Positions 10,783-18,692 of a stretch of 64,000 bases of DNA are shown one piece after another; within the stretch, counting starts at the first letter, position 1, and the number at the start of each line of letters is the position of its first letter. The translations under genes were made by a program, and so were the position numbers. Origin of the DNA: Phycisphaerae bacterium (GTDB taxonomy: Bacteria; Planctomycetota; Phycisphaerae; UBA1845; Fen-1342); assembly GCA_017999985.1 (NCBI GenBank), contig JAGNKU010000016.1, forward strand, positions 45,950-109,949. The letters run 5' to 3'. A model generated the notes under the pieces. It searched no databases and was not told the DNA's origin. It saw only the letters and a list, made by a program, of their open reading frames with translations.

Positions 10783-11304
10783 TCACGGCCAGAACGCCGC
10801 GATTGCCACGGTGATCCAGATCGCGGCACCAGCTATCAGCTTGGCAACCGTGCCGGCGAAGCGTCCCACGCCCGCCCCGAGACCCGACTTCAGAGCTGCG
10901 TGGCCAGAACGCCCGCCGCTGAGCTCGAACGCCCAGGCGCCGATCGCGGCGCCGCCGCAGGTGCCCAGGAGGGAGCCCAACACCGGCGCGAAGAAGGTGC
11001 CCACGACGGCACCCAGGATGGCTCCCAGCAGTGCGCCTAGCGCCCCCCGGCGCGTTCCGCCGACGCTCCGGCTGCCGACCGCGCCGGCGACGAACTCGAA
11101 GACCTCGGCGGCCAGCGCGACCACGCCGATCGCAATCAGGACGGGGACGCCAATGAGCGGGGTGCCGTCGCCGGTGTCCCACCACCACCACGCGACGAGC
11201 AGCGTGCCCAGCACCATCAGCCACGTGCCCGGCAGGCCGACGACAACCAGGGCCAGCCAGCCGGCGTTCAGGAGCGTCAGCCCGGCCGCAATGAGATAGG
11301 ACAT
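10783..11304 (-). CDS. DUF456 family membrane protein
   Basis: A 173-residue integral membrane protein of unknown function. It begins with a hydrophobic helix (YLIAAGLTLLNAGWLALVVVGLPGTWLMVLG) and has the DUF456 layout: the N-terminal GLPGT turn, a long Gly/Ala-rich central part (RRGALGALLGAILGAVVGTFFAPVLGSLLG) and a final helix near the C-terminus. Probably 4-5 membrane segments. The start is the ATG after GAGG, 6 bases away; a longer frame to 11415 is Arg-rich and unlikely. Isolated gene, 142 bases downstream of the next minus-strand gene. Confidence 0.85.
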   Translation of the reverse strand: MSYLIAAGLTLLNAGWLALVVVGLPGTWLMVLGTLLVAWWWWDTGDGTPLIGVPVLIAIGVVALAAEVFEFVAGAVGSRSVGGTRRGALGALLGAILGAVVGTFFAPVLGSLLGTCGGAAIGAWAFELSGGRSGHAALKSGLGAGVGRFAGTVAKLIAGAAIWITVAIAAFWP

Positions 11305-11446
11305 ACCATCCTCACCGCCGCTCGCGGGGCACAGCCGCACCGGCGGCCGCGCGAGCACACGCATTTGGGTGCCCGTTCGGCCCCGCTGCGGCGCCGCGCC
11401 GCGCCGGTGCGACATGGCGGCGCTCCCCGGTGGCGCCGCCGGTCTT

Positions 11447-11647
11447 CTACGGCTCCGGCGGTGACTGGGCCGGCGGTGGGATTGGCGCGACGCGGAGGTT
11501 GCGATAGGCGCCTTCCTGCTGAAACCGACTGCAGTCCCGGTGAGCTTCCTCCTCGGTGTCGTAGCGCCCGAGCGTGACCGTCAGACCATCGACAGCCTGG
11601 GCCTGAATCCGCCAGCGCTTCGGCTGAATGGGCCGGATCGGAGGCAT
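11447..11647 (-). CDS. Small protein of unknown function
   Basis: Only 66 residues, but supported by an excellent ribosome-binding site (AAGGAG, 7 bases before ATG) and a non-random composition: PKRWRIQAQ, VTLGRYDTEEEAHRDCSRF, then a Pro-rich tail. The Trp/Tyr-containing beta-strand followed by an acidic helix recalls SPOR-like or half-RNA-binding folds, but no family is claimed. It lies directly downstream of the RRM gene (75-base gap) on the same strand and may be co-transcribed with it. Confidence 0.65.
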   Translation of the reverse strand: MPPIRPIQPKRWRIQAQAVDGLTVTLGRYDTEEEAHRDCSRFQQEGAYRNLRVAPIPPPAQSPPEP

Positions 11648-11722
11648 GCGGTACTCCTTGAACGGTGGCGCCGGCGCGCCGGCCCCCGGCAGCGGCCCGT
11701 GGGTGGCGCCGCAAGCACAAAC

Positions 11723-12031
11723 CTAGTACCGCCGACCGCCGCCACGGCCGCCATGGCCTCCGCCACCGAATCCGCCGCGGCTCTCGCGTGGCCGGGCTTC
11801 GTTGACCGTGAGGGTGCGGCCGTCGTGCTCGGACCCGTTGAGGGCGGTGATCGCTGACTGGGCCTCGTCGTCGCTGCTCATCTCCACAAACGCGAATCCC
11901 TTGCTGCGCCCGGTCTCTCGATCGGCAACGACCTCGGCGCTGCGGACGGTTCCATGCTGCGCGAACAACTGCTCGAGATCCGCGCTGCTGACGGTGTAGC
12001 TCAAGTTCCCGACATACAACCTCTTGCCCAT
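11723..12031 (-). CDS. Glycine-rich RRM RNA-binding protein
   Basis: A 102-residue single-RRM protein. The domain spans residues 2-78 with RNP2 LYVGNL and RNP1 KGFAFVEM both intact. The tail is a Gly/Arg stretch ([18 protein letters not shown]) like cyanobacterial Rbp proteins and eukaryotic glycine-rich RNA-binding proteins. It likely binds single-stranded RNA and may act as an RNA chaperone in cold or stress. GGAG lies 8 bases before the ATG. A consensus promoter about 170 bases upstream gives it a long structured leader, as expected for an autoregulated RNA-binding protein. Confidence 0.92.
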   Translation of the reverse strand: MGKRLYVGNLSYTVSSADLEQLFAQHGTVRSAEVVADRETGRSKGFAFVEMSSDDEAQSAITALNGSEHDGRTLTVNEARPRESRGGFGGGGHGGRGGGRRY

Positions 12032-12095
12032 CGGATCACTCCATACGATGGCAGGCCGGACCCAATGTTTCTCTTTCAGGGTCGCGTGTGAAAGC

Positions 12096-12111
12096 GGCCG
12101 ACGTTTCGGCC
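12096..12111 (-). promoter_or_regulatory. Leader hairpin of the RRM gene
   Basis: Perfect 6-bp inverted repeat GGCCGA/TCGGCC with a 4-base loop, in the proposed 5' untranslated region about 65 bases before the RRM gene start. Possible RNA control structure. Confidence 0.4.
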
Positions 12112-12201
12112 TGGGAGGTAGGAAAGCGATCCAGGCCATGCAGTCTGGATTGGTTGCACAATCTTCACGCACACGCCTGATTCGACGAACCAACCGTGTT
12201 C

Positions 12202-12230
12202 ATTATAACGCCGGGTCGACGACTGTCCAA
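12202..12230 (-). promoter_or_regulatory. sigma70-type promoter for the RRM gene
   Basis: On the minus strand TTGGAC (12225-12230) and TATAAT (12202-12207) are 17 bases apart, a near-consensus promoter. Predicted start near 12195, about 165 bases before the RRM gene ATG. It lies just downstream of folD, so it would make the RRM gene independent of that gene. Confidence 0.6.
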
Positions 12231-12270
12231 AGCCAGGCACCCCCGCGGCGCGCACGCCGCGAACGCCCCC

Positions 12271-13155
12271 TCAGACCCCGCGCCGCAGTTGCTTCTGCGC
12301 GGCTTCTACCGTGTTGCGCAGCAGCATCGCCACCGTGAGCGGTCCGACGCCGCCCGGCACCGGCGTGAGCGCGCTGGCCACCTCGCGTACCGCGGCAAAA
12401 TCGACGTCGCCGACCGTGCGGCGAACCTCGCGGCCGTCCGCGTCGCGTTCCTTGATGCGGTGAATGCCGACGTCGATCACCACGGCCCCAGGTTTCACAT
12501 GTGCGACGCCGATCGCGCGGGGCTGGCCCATCGCGACCACGAGAATGTCCGCCGCCCGCGTGTGGCTCGACAGGTTGCGCGTCGCAATATGGCAGCCAGT
12601 CACCGTCGCTTCGTGCGTCAGCAGGAACATCGTCACCGGCCGGCCGACAATGCGGCTCTGGCCGACGACGACGGCATGGGCGCCGCGCTCGACGACGCCG
12701 CTGCGGCGAATCAGCTCGGTGACCGCGAGGGCGGTGCAGGGGGCGATGAGCGGCTCGCCGTAGAAGAGCAGGCCGATGTTGGCCGGGTTGACGCCTTCGA
12801 CGTCCTTGTACGGATCGATGTGATACTGGGCGACGGCGGGCTCGATGTGTGGCGGCAGGGGCAATTGCAGCAGGATCCCGGTCACCGTCGGATCCGCATT
12901 CAGCCGGTCGAGTGTCGCCAGCAGTTCGGCCTGCGTGGTGGACTCGGGCAGCTCGACGAGGTCGTACTGCACGCCGACCTTGACGGCGAGGTGGCGTTGC
13001 GAACCGGCATACAGCCGTCCGGCCTCGTCCGTGCCGACTAGAACAGCGCAGAGCTTGATCGGGCCGTGGTGGGCGTTGTACCACGCGACCTGGCGGGTGA
13101 CCTCGGTGCGAATCTCGGCGGCATACGCCGCTCCGTCAAGAATGCGCGCGGGCAT
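12271..13155 (-). CDS. folD: FolD-like methylene-tetrahydrofolate dehydrogenase, variant active site
   Basis: A 294-residue member of the FolD family (5,10-methylene-THF dehydrogenase / methenyl-THF cyclohydrolase, one-carbon metabolism). Seen: N-terminal catalytic domain with GILLQLPLPPHI (Gln97), KDVEGVNPANIG, PCTALAV, the NAD(P)-binding VVVGQSRIVGRPV and the C-terminal TPVPGGVGPLTVAMLL. However, the conserved Tyr-x3-Lys motif reads Tyr49-x3-Gln53, and the Asp of DVDG is Glu120. In bifunctional enzymes that Lys is needed for the cyclohydrolase step, so this may be dehydrogenase-only. GGTGGAG supports the start. The family call is secure; the bifunctional label is doubtful. Confidence 0.9.
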   Translation of the reverse strand: MPARILDGAAYAAEIRTEVTRQVAWYNAHHGPIKLCAVLVGTDEAGRLYAGSQRHLAVKVGVQYDLVELPESTTQAELLATLDRLNADPTVTGILLQLPLPPHIEPAVAQYHIDPYKDVEGVNPANIGLLFYGEPLIAPCTALAVTELIRRSGVVERGAHAVVVGQSRIVGRPVTMFLLTHEATVTGCHIATRNLSSHTRAADILVVAMGQPRAIGVAHVKPGAVVIDVGIHRIKERDADGREVRRTVGDVDFAAVREVASALTPVPGGVGPLTVAMLLRNTVEAAQKQLRRGV

Positions 13156-13322
13156 GGCGTCTCCACCTCGGCGCTCGGGCGGCGAATGAACGCGTGCCAC
13201 CACCGCCGGCTCCACAGTGCGACACAGACCGAACGTCGCCGGCCGGCATGCGAAAGAGAGATTAGACGAACTTGCGCTGGCTGTCGAACCGGGGGCGCCG
13301 GCGCGAAAGCAGCGTCAGCCGG

Positions 13323-13351
13323 TTGCGGGGAGCGCGCCCGCCGGCTATGAA
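13323..13351 (+). promoter_or_regulatory. Candidate promoter for the POT transporter
   Basis: TTGCGG (13323-13328) and TATGAA (13346-13351) with a 17-base spacer, 45 bases before the transporter ATG in the divergent folD/transporter gap. Confidence 0.3.
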
Positions 13352-13396
13352 GTGCCAGATTCTACTTGCGTCGCGACCCAGCGCGAGGAGCCCAGC

Positions 13397-15064
13397 ATGG
13401 AGAGTGTGCCCGCCAAGACCCCGTTTTGGGTGCAGGTGCGCAGCCTGCCGGCAAATTTCTGGTACGCCAATGTCATGGAGATGTTCGAGCGCCTGGCGTT
13501 CTTCAGTGTCAGCGCCATCCGCGCGTTGTTCCTGGTTGCGGCGACCAGTTCAAACGGGCTTGGGCTCAGCTATACGCAGAAAGGTACGATTCTCAGCATC
13601 TGGGCGGCGCTGCAGTGCCTGATCCCGATGGTCTCCGGCGGCTATACGGACCGCTACGGCTACCGAAAGAGCTTGGCGGTGGCCTTCACGATCAACACCC
13701 TGGGCTATCTGCTGATGGCCCATTCGAAGGGCCTCGCCGATGTGCTCGGCGGGCGCGGGCTGCCGGACGCCGGATTCTGGGTCTTCCTGTTCGCGGCGTG
13801 CATGGTGGCCAGCGGCACCGCGATCTTCAAGCCGCCGGTCCAGGGCACGATCGCCCGCGTCACAACGGCGGAGACTTCGTCGCTGGGCTGGGGGCTGTTC
13901 TACTGGGTCGTCAACATTGGCGGAGCGCTGGCTCCGGCGATGGCAGGCTCGCTGCGGGGTGAGGTTGACTGGCGCTACGTGTTCTATTTTGCCGCGGGGG
14001 TCACCGCATTGAACTTCCTGCCGGCGTTTTTGCTCTATCGCGAACCCGCGCACGTGCCGGCTGCCGCGGGCGACGAGGAGCAGAAAGGGCCTTTCGGAGT
14101 GTTCTGCGCGTCGATCGCCAACGTTTTCAGGGACCCGCGGCTGGTCGCGTTTCTGCTGATCTTCTCGTGCTTCTGGCTGATGTTCATGCAGCTCTTTGAC
14201 CTGCTGCCGAACTTCATCGACGAATGGGTGAATACCAGCGACGTTGCCGGCTTCTTCGGTACCATTCGGCACGACTGGGTCACGGCGACCGGACAGACCA
14301 AGCCCGAGATCATCGTGAACATCGACGCCGTAACGATCATCCTGCTGGTCATTCCGATCTCCTGGCTCATCAGCCGCATGCACAAGGTGGCAGCCATGAT
14401 CATCGGGATGCTGATCGCGACCTTCGGCTTCATCGGTTGCGGGCTGACGACGATCGGCTGGCTGTGCTGCGTCATGATCTTCGTCTTCGCGATCGGCGAG
14501 ATGATCTGCAGCCCGACGTTCAGCGCGTACATCGGCCTCATCGCGCCGCCGGACAAGAAGGCCCTCTACATGGGCTATTCCAATATCCCGCTCGCGATCG
14601 GCTGGGCCGTCGGTAACCTGCTGTCCGGCTACGCCTACGAGCACTTCAGCAGCAAGGTCAATCTGGCCCGACACTACCTCGTGCATACGCTCGGCCTGCC
14701 GAATGACCTGGTCGCGAATACGACCGCGCTGCCGGGCGAGCAAGTGGTCAACAGCCTGGCTTACATCGTGAAGACCGGCGACGGCGCGGCAGTCTGCGAC
14801 GCGGTCTCGTCACTGACGCAGTACACCGCCAAGAGCCCCGCCGCGCCCGAGCAGATCACCGCCGCCTTCGAGCGCATCGTCGCGCAGGTCGACCCGGCGG
14901 CTGTGCAGCACGTCACGCAGCTGCTGTGGAACGCGTATCACCCGCAGGTGGTGTGGTTCGGGCTGGGTGCCGTGGGCTTGATCGGCACGCTCGGCATGAT
15001 CGGGTTTTACTTCGTCACACGGGGCGGCGGCTCGGGACCGGCGGAATCCGCTTCGGCCGCCTGA
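13397..15064 (+). CDS. POT/PTR-like MFS transporter
   Basis: A 555-residue inner-membrane transporter of the major facilitator superfamily, proton-dependent oligopeptide (POT) branch. Evidence: the ExxER motif in the first helix (MEMFERLAFFS), IRALFLV, the DRYGYRKSL loop after helix 2, FYWVVNIGG in the middle (PTR signature region) and at least 12 hydrophobic segments. A loop of about 100 residues near 440-520 separates the last helices. Probably imports small peptides or related solutes by proton symport. GAGGAG precedes the ATG. Its 3' end overlaps the convergent YkgJ-type gene by 58 bases. Confidence 0.82.
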   Translation: MESVPAKTPFWVQVRSLPANFWYANVMEMFERLAFFSVSAIRALFLVAATSSNGLGLSYTQKGTILSIWAALQCLIPMVSGGYTDRYGYRKSLAVAFTINTLGYLLMAHSKGLADVLGGRGLPDAGFWVFLFAACMVASGTAIFKPPVQGTIARVTTAETSSLGWGLFYWVVNIGGALAPAMAGSLRGEVDWRYVFYFAAGVTALNFLPAFLLYREPAHVPAAAGDEEQKGPFGVFCASIANVFRDPRLVAFLLIFSCFWLMFMQLFDLLPNFIDEWVNTSDVAGFFGTIRHDWVTATGQTKPEIIVNIDAVTIILLVIPISWLISRMHKVAAMIIGMLIATFGFIGCGLTTIGWLCCVMIFVFAIGEMICSPTFSAYIGLIAPPDKKALYMGYSNIPLAIGWAVGNLLSGYAYEHFSSKVNLARHYLVHTLGLPNDLVANTTALPGEQVVNSLAYIVKTGDGAAVCDAVSSLTQYTAKSPAAPEQITAAFERIVAQVDPAAVQHVTQLLWNAYHPQVVWFGLGAVGLIGTLGMIGFYFVTRGGGSGPAESASAA

Positions 15065-15372
15065 ATTTCGTATCCGAATCGTGCCCGCGCCGCGACGCAA
15101 TCCGGCGAGCCGGCGGCGAACTCGCGGCAGAGCGTCGGTCGCTGGGTGTAGATCCGGCACGCGTTGGCGTGCAGCGGCCCGTCCAGTGCCACGCAGCGGT
15201 CGGTGTCCCGGTGCCGCTTCATGAAACGCAGGGCCGGCGCCCCCGGGCGGCGATACAACGTGGTTAGCGCCACCAGCCGCGGGTCGCCCTCGAACTGGTC
15301 CGCCTCCGCGTCGGTCAGCAGCACATCCAGGCCATGACAGCACGCACCGCAGGTTTGACAGTCAAACGACAT
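15007..15372 (-). CDS. YkgJ-type Fe-S/zinc cluster-binding protein
   Basis: A 121-residue protein of the YkgJ family (CxxCxxCC-type). N-terminal CQTCGACC, followed by CVALDGP, then CRIYTQRPTLCREF, the standard spacing of eight cysteines that chelate iron-sulfur or zinc. Exact role unknown; some relatives are linked to oxidative modification enzymes. The start is the ATG before SFDCQTC; the longer open frame upstream lacks similarity. The last 58 bases overlap the POT transporter tail to tail. Confidence 0.85.
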   Translation of the reverse strand: MSFDCQTCGACCHGLDVLLTDAEADQFEGDPRLVALTTLYRRPGAPALRFMKRHRDTDRCVALDGPLHANACRIYTQRPTLCREFAAGSPDCVAARARFGYEIQAAEADSAGPEPPPRVTK

Positions 15373-15556
15373 GATCGACGTCCACGTGGTGGCCACCGGC
15401 CTTCGGCGCCGTTCGCGCCGGCCCGCACTGGCACATCCGGCCCTTCCACGGGTAATCTTAGGCGCTCCGGGGCCCGGTGGCACGTCGGCAGCGATCGGCC
15501 GGGTGGCGGTCACGGCTTGCGCCGGTGGCTCTGGACGGACCACGGGAGGCACGGTC

Positions 15557-16072
15557 GTGAAACAGATGTTCGTCGGTGGGGCGGTGCTGGTGTTGTTGGT
15601 CGGGGGGCTGGTCGCGTACGGCGTGCGGCACTTGCGCGCGCAGTTCAGCGGTGCGGAGGGGTTCCCGGTCGGCTTCGCGCTGGGCAACGCAGGCTCGAAC
15701 AGCATCGAGCTGCACGTCGCGGTGACGCACGACATGGTGAAGGCGGACCCGCCGACCATCACCCCCAACGGTGTATTGCTCTGGAACGAATGGGTTCCGC
15801 AGCATTTCGAATTGCGCGACGCGGCGGGGCAGTCCGTGCGTCTGAACCGCGCGGGCACCAGCGTCGTGATCAACGAGCGGAAGGCGTTCAACCCCGAGTT
15901 CTACCTGGTCGCACGACTCACGCCGGGCACCACGTACAGCCTCGACTACATCCCCTATGTGGGCGAGAACAAGCGCCACCGCCATACCTTCACGGCGACG
16001 GCGGCCGAGCAGCCGTTTCAGCGCCTGATCTTCGAGACCATCCGCACTGCCCCGCCACGGTCGGCGCCGTAG
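15557..16072 (+). CDS. Membrane-anchored hypothetical protein
   Basis: A 171-residue protein from a GTG start that has GGGAGGC 6 bases upstream. One N-terminal membrane helix (FVGGAVLVLLVGGLVAYGV), then a soluble extracytoplasmic part predicted as beta-sandwich (VGFALGNAGSNSIELHVAVTHD, FELRDAAGQSVRLNRAGTSVVI, LTPGTTYSLDYIPYVGENK). The last phrase resembles a fibronectin-III or Ig-like strand pattern. Function unknown. It stands alone between two minus-strand genes. Confidence 0.65.
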   Translation: MKQMFVGGAVLVLLVGGLVAYGVRHLRAQFSGAEGFPVGFALGNAGSNSIELHVAVTHDMVKADPPTITPNGVLLWNEWVPQHFELRDAAGQSVRLNRAGTSVVINERKAFNPEFYLVARLTPGTTYSLDYIPYVGENKRHRHTFTATAAEQPFQRLIFETIRTAPPRSAP

Positions 16073-16101
16073 TGTACAAGCTCGTTGCAGGTGGCTCCGG
16101 T

Positions 16102-16161
16102 CATGGGTGGTGGGGCGTCCCGCCCGCCGCGGCAACGGGCAATATGCCCGTACCACCCATG
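16102..16161. repeat. Palindromic intergenic repeat (GGTGILPV type)
   Basis: Perfect 10-bp inverted ends CATGGGTGGT/ACCACCCATG enclose an inner palindrome ACGGGC-AATAT-GCCCGT (16135-16151). The minus-strand reading gives MGGTGILPV, a spurious peptide I recall from many planctomycete intergenic regions, so this is probably a dispersed repeat copy. It sits between convergent genes and may also terminate transcription. Confidence 0.6.
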
Positions 16162-16192
16162 TTGGAGTAATTGTGAAGAACTGCGTTGGCGG

Positions 16193-16621
16193 CTACGTCC
16201 CGAACAGCTTCTGCAGGACGTCCTTGGCCCGGTCCGCGTCCGCGTCGGCGTAGAAGGCGATGCTCGTGACGCAGCGCCCGCCGAGCGACAGGGCAGCGTA
16301 GCTGAGAATGTTGATGTTGGCGTCCGACAGCGCGTTGGCGATCTTCGCGCCGAGCCCGGGCGCGTCCGGCGCCTCGATCCGCAGCGTCCGCAAATGGCCC
16401 GCCTTGGACAACCCGGCCCTTTCCGCGGTCTCCAGCTCCTGCACGCTGCGCAGTGGGGAGATGAACAGCGTGGCCTGGCCGGAAGTCTCGCGGCGGGCGA
16501 TGATCAGCTCGAGATTGAGGCCGCCGGCGCTGAGCGCCCGCAGCTTCTCGCCGAGCGCCCCCTTGTGATCCGCCAGCGTGCCACCCCAGACGTGCTCTTT
16601 CGTGATGCGATAGTCTTTCAT
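16193..16621 (-). CDS. ACT-domain protein
   Basis: A 142-residue protein with an ACT-like ligand-binding fold in its C-terminal half: LRTLRIEAPDAPGLGAKIANALSDANINILSYAA has the beta-alpha-beta pattern with the Gly turn where amino acids bind, followed by VTSIAFYADADADRAKDVLQKL. The N-terminal half may be a second, diverged ACT unit. Likely a small-molecule sensor; no catalytic domain is attached. GGGAGG lies 5 bases before ATG. It follows the lpx-linked oxidoreductase by 120 bases on the same strand and might be the last operon member. Confidence 0.75.
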   Translation of the reverse strand: MKDYRITKEHVWGGTLADHKGALGEKLRALSAGGLNLELIIARRETSGQATLFISPLRSVQELETAERAGLSKAGHLRTLRIEAPDAPGLGAKIANALSDANINILSYAALSLGGRCVTSIAFYADADADRAKDVLQKLFGT

Positions 16622-16741
16622 GTCGCCTCCCGAGGCAACGAGCCGCAGCGATCCGCTTTGAACACGCCCAGAATGTACCGTCCGCCAAGGCGAAGTGGTA
16701 GTGCGAAGTTGAAGTCCGCACGTCCGTGTCGGTCGGTCGTG

Positions 16742-17809
16742 CTACGTCCGACGTACGGACTGGCCAACAATGTCCGCCGCCAGCCCCACGCGTCCGCCGG
16801 CGTCGCCGTCCCAGGCATGCGTCGCGATGCTCTGCACGATCTGTTCGGCCAGCCGGACCGCGGCGACGCCATCCTCCACGCTGACCGGCGGGCGCTTGTG
16901 CGTCCGCACGCATTCGACGAATGTCTCCAGCTCGGTGCGCAGCGGGTCCTGGTCGTCGATCTGCAGCGGCTCGACGTGGACCATTTTGCCGAAGTCGAGG
17001 CCCGCCATCTGCGACAGGTCCTCGATGTTCTTCTCGCGCGCCAGCTTCAGCACGTCGAGGTTGCGGTCCAGCGTGATCGCGACGCCGACCTTCTTCTGAT
17101 AGTCCAGCGAGACGTACGCCTTCTCGGCGAAGACCCGCAGCTTGCGCTCGGTCTTCAGCGCCAGGCGCGACGCGGTGAGGTTCGCCACGGCGCCGCCCCT
17201 GCAGGTCACGCGCGCGTTCGCGATGTCCTCGTACTTCCCGAGCACGTTGACGCCGACCGCATCGACGCGCTGCACCTCATCGCGGACCAGGTGCAGCAGG
17301 ATGTCGATGTCGTGGATCATCAGGTCGAACACGACGCCGACATCCGCCGAGCGGAACGTGAACGGGCTGATCCGGTGCGTTTCGACGAATTTCGGCCGCA
17401 GCCCCAGCCGGTCCACCGCCCGCACCGCCGGATTGAAGCGCTCCGTGTGCCCGACCTGCACGATGACGTCATGCTCGCGGGCAAGCGCGGCGATCTGCTC
17501 GGCATCCGTCGCCGTTGGCGCCAGCGGCTTCTCGATCAGCACATGAATGCCACGCTCGATGAGGGGCCGGCTGACGGCCAGGTGGTGCACGGTCGGGACG
17601 GCGATGTTCACCGCGGCGACGTCGCCCAGCTCCGGCGTCAGGCGGTCGGCGTAGCGCACCTTCAGCGGTTCGGCGAGCTGCCGCGCGCGCTCCACGTTTG
17701 AGTCGATCACGGCGACGAGCTGCACGCCGGGCATCTGGGCATAGGTGCGCACGTGGTGGCGGCCCATGTGGCCGGCGCCGATCACGGCAACGGGCAGGGG
17801 GGTATTCAA
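16742..17809 (-). CDS. Gfo/Idh/MocA-family oxidoreductase in the lipid A operon
   Basis: A 355-residue NAD(P)-dependent sugar dehydrogenase. Rossmann motif VAVIGAGHMGRHH (8-20), the EKP motif in HVLIEKPLAPT (about 95), and the family middle-domain motif HDIDILLHL. It starts with TTG four bases after the lpxA stop, with GAGGAT inside lpxA as ribosome-binding site, so it is coupled to lpxA. In Acidithiobacillus and Leptospira a similar lpxA-linked dehydrogenase (GnnA) oxidises UDP-GlcNAc at C3 for 3-amino lipid A. The partner transaminase GnnB is not present here, so the substrate is uncertain. Confidence 0.88.
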   Translation of the reverse strand: MNTPLPVAVIGAGHMGRHHVRTYAQMPGVQLVAVIDSNVERARQLAEPLKVRYADRLTPELGDVAAVNIAVPTVHHLAVSRPLIERGIHVLIEKPLAPTATDAEQIAALAREHDVIVQVGHTERFNPAVRAVDRLGLRPKFVETHRISPFTFRSADVGVVFDLMIHDIDILLHLVRDEVQRVDAVGVNVLGKYEDIANARVTCRGGAVANLTASRLALKTERKLRVFAEKAYVSLDYQKKVGVAITLDRNLDVLKLAREKNIEDLSQMAGLDFGKMVHVEPLQIDDQDPLRTELETFVECVRTHKRPPVSVEDGVAAVRLAEQIVQSIATHAWDGDAGGRVGLAADIVGQSVRRT

Positions 17810-17813
17810 CGGG

Positions 17814-18692
17814 CTAATCCTCTTTCCGGTGGTCGTAGAAGCCGGCCAGGTCCTGCACGCTGTCCGTGCGATAGTGCTCGCGGACGCGGCCGAAGATGCC
17901 GATTTCGAGCTTGCGTTTCAGGAAGTCGACCAGGTAGCGCACGTGGTCGTCGTCGATGAGCCCGTTGGTCTCGATCTCGCGCAGGGCCTCGCTGGTGCGC
18001 AGCGGGGCGCGCTCGCCGCGCCGGGCATACAGCAGCCGCGCGGCCGCGCGGATGCGGACGATGGACTGCTCGGGAAAGCGCCAGCGGCGCAGGCCCTCGG
18101 TGTTCACGCCGCGCACCGACTGGTCATAGCCGAGCACCTTCATGAACGGCGGCACATCGTGCGTGATGCGCGTCATGCCAGCGATGTAAGCGTTGCGGCC
18201 GACCGTGACGAAGTGGTGCATGGCGCTGGCGCCGCCGATGACCACGCAGTCTTCGAGCTTGATGTGGCCGGCGAGCTGCACGATGTTGGCGATGACGATG
18301 TGGTTGCCGAGTTCGGCGTCGTGGGCCACGTGCACGCCGACCATGAGCAGGTTGTGATTGCCGATGCGCGTGACGCCCCCGCTGCGCTGATCGGCCTCGG
18401 TCCCGCGGTGGATGGTGACGTGCTCGCGGAAGATGTTCTCCGCGCCGACGACCAGGCGCGTGGGTCCGCCCTTGTACTTGAGGTCCTGCGGGGCCGCGCC
18501 CAGCACGCAGCCGGGATAGAACACGTTGCCCGGCCCGAACTCCGCCGGCCCCTGCAGCGTGACCCGCGGGTGCAGCGTGCAGCCGTCGCCGACGCGCACG
18601 TGCGGGCCGATATAGCTGAAGGCGCCGACTTCGATATCCACGCCGAGCTCGGCCTTCGGATCAACGTACGCGCTGGGATGTATGCGGCTCAT
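17814..18692 (-). CDS. lpxA: UDP-N-acetylglucosamine acyltransferase
   Basis: First step of lipid A synthesis: transfers a hydroxyacyl chain from ACP to UDP-GlcNAc (cytoplasmic). 292 residues, slightly longer than the usual 260-270. Left-handed parallel beta-helix hexapeptide repeats run from about residue 5 to 190 (IHPSAYVDPKAELGVDIEVGAF), with the hallmark GAAPQDLKYKG, the catalytic-region HVTIHRGT and the GLRRWRF/IRAAARLLY C-terminal helices. The ATG overlaps the lpxC/fabZ stop as ATGA. Third of four lpx genes in a skp-lpxD-lpxC/fabZ-lpxA order. Confidence 0.95.
   Translation of the reverse strand: MSRIHPSAYVDPKAELGVDIEVGAFSYIGPHVRVGDGCTLHPRVTLQGPAEFGPGNVFYPGCVLGAAPQDLKYKGGPTRLVVGAENIFREHVTIHRGTEADQRSGGVTRIGNHNLLMVGVHVAHDAELGNHIVIANIVQLAGHIKLEDCVVIGGASAMHHFVTVGRNAYIAGMTRITHDVPPFMKVLGYDQSVRGVNTEGLRRWRFPEQSIVRIRAAARLLYARRGERAPLRTSEALREIETNGLIDDDHVRYLVDFLKRKLEIGIFGRVREHYRTDSVQDLAGFYDHRKED

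Noticed and set aside
12196..13041. 281-codon plus-strand frame opposite folD
   Set aside because: Antisense shadow with Arg/Ala/Asp/His bias and no ribosome-binding site.
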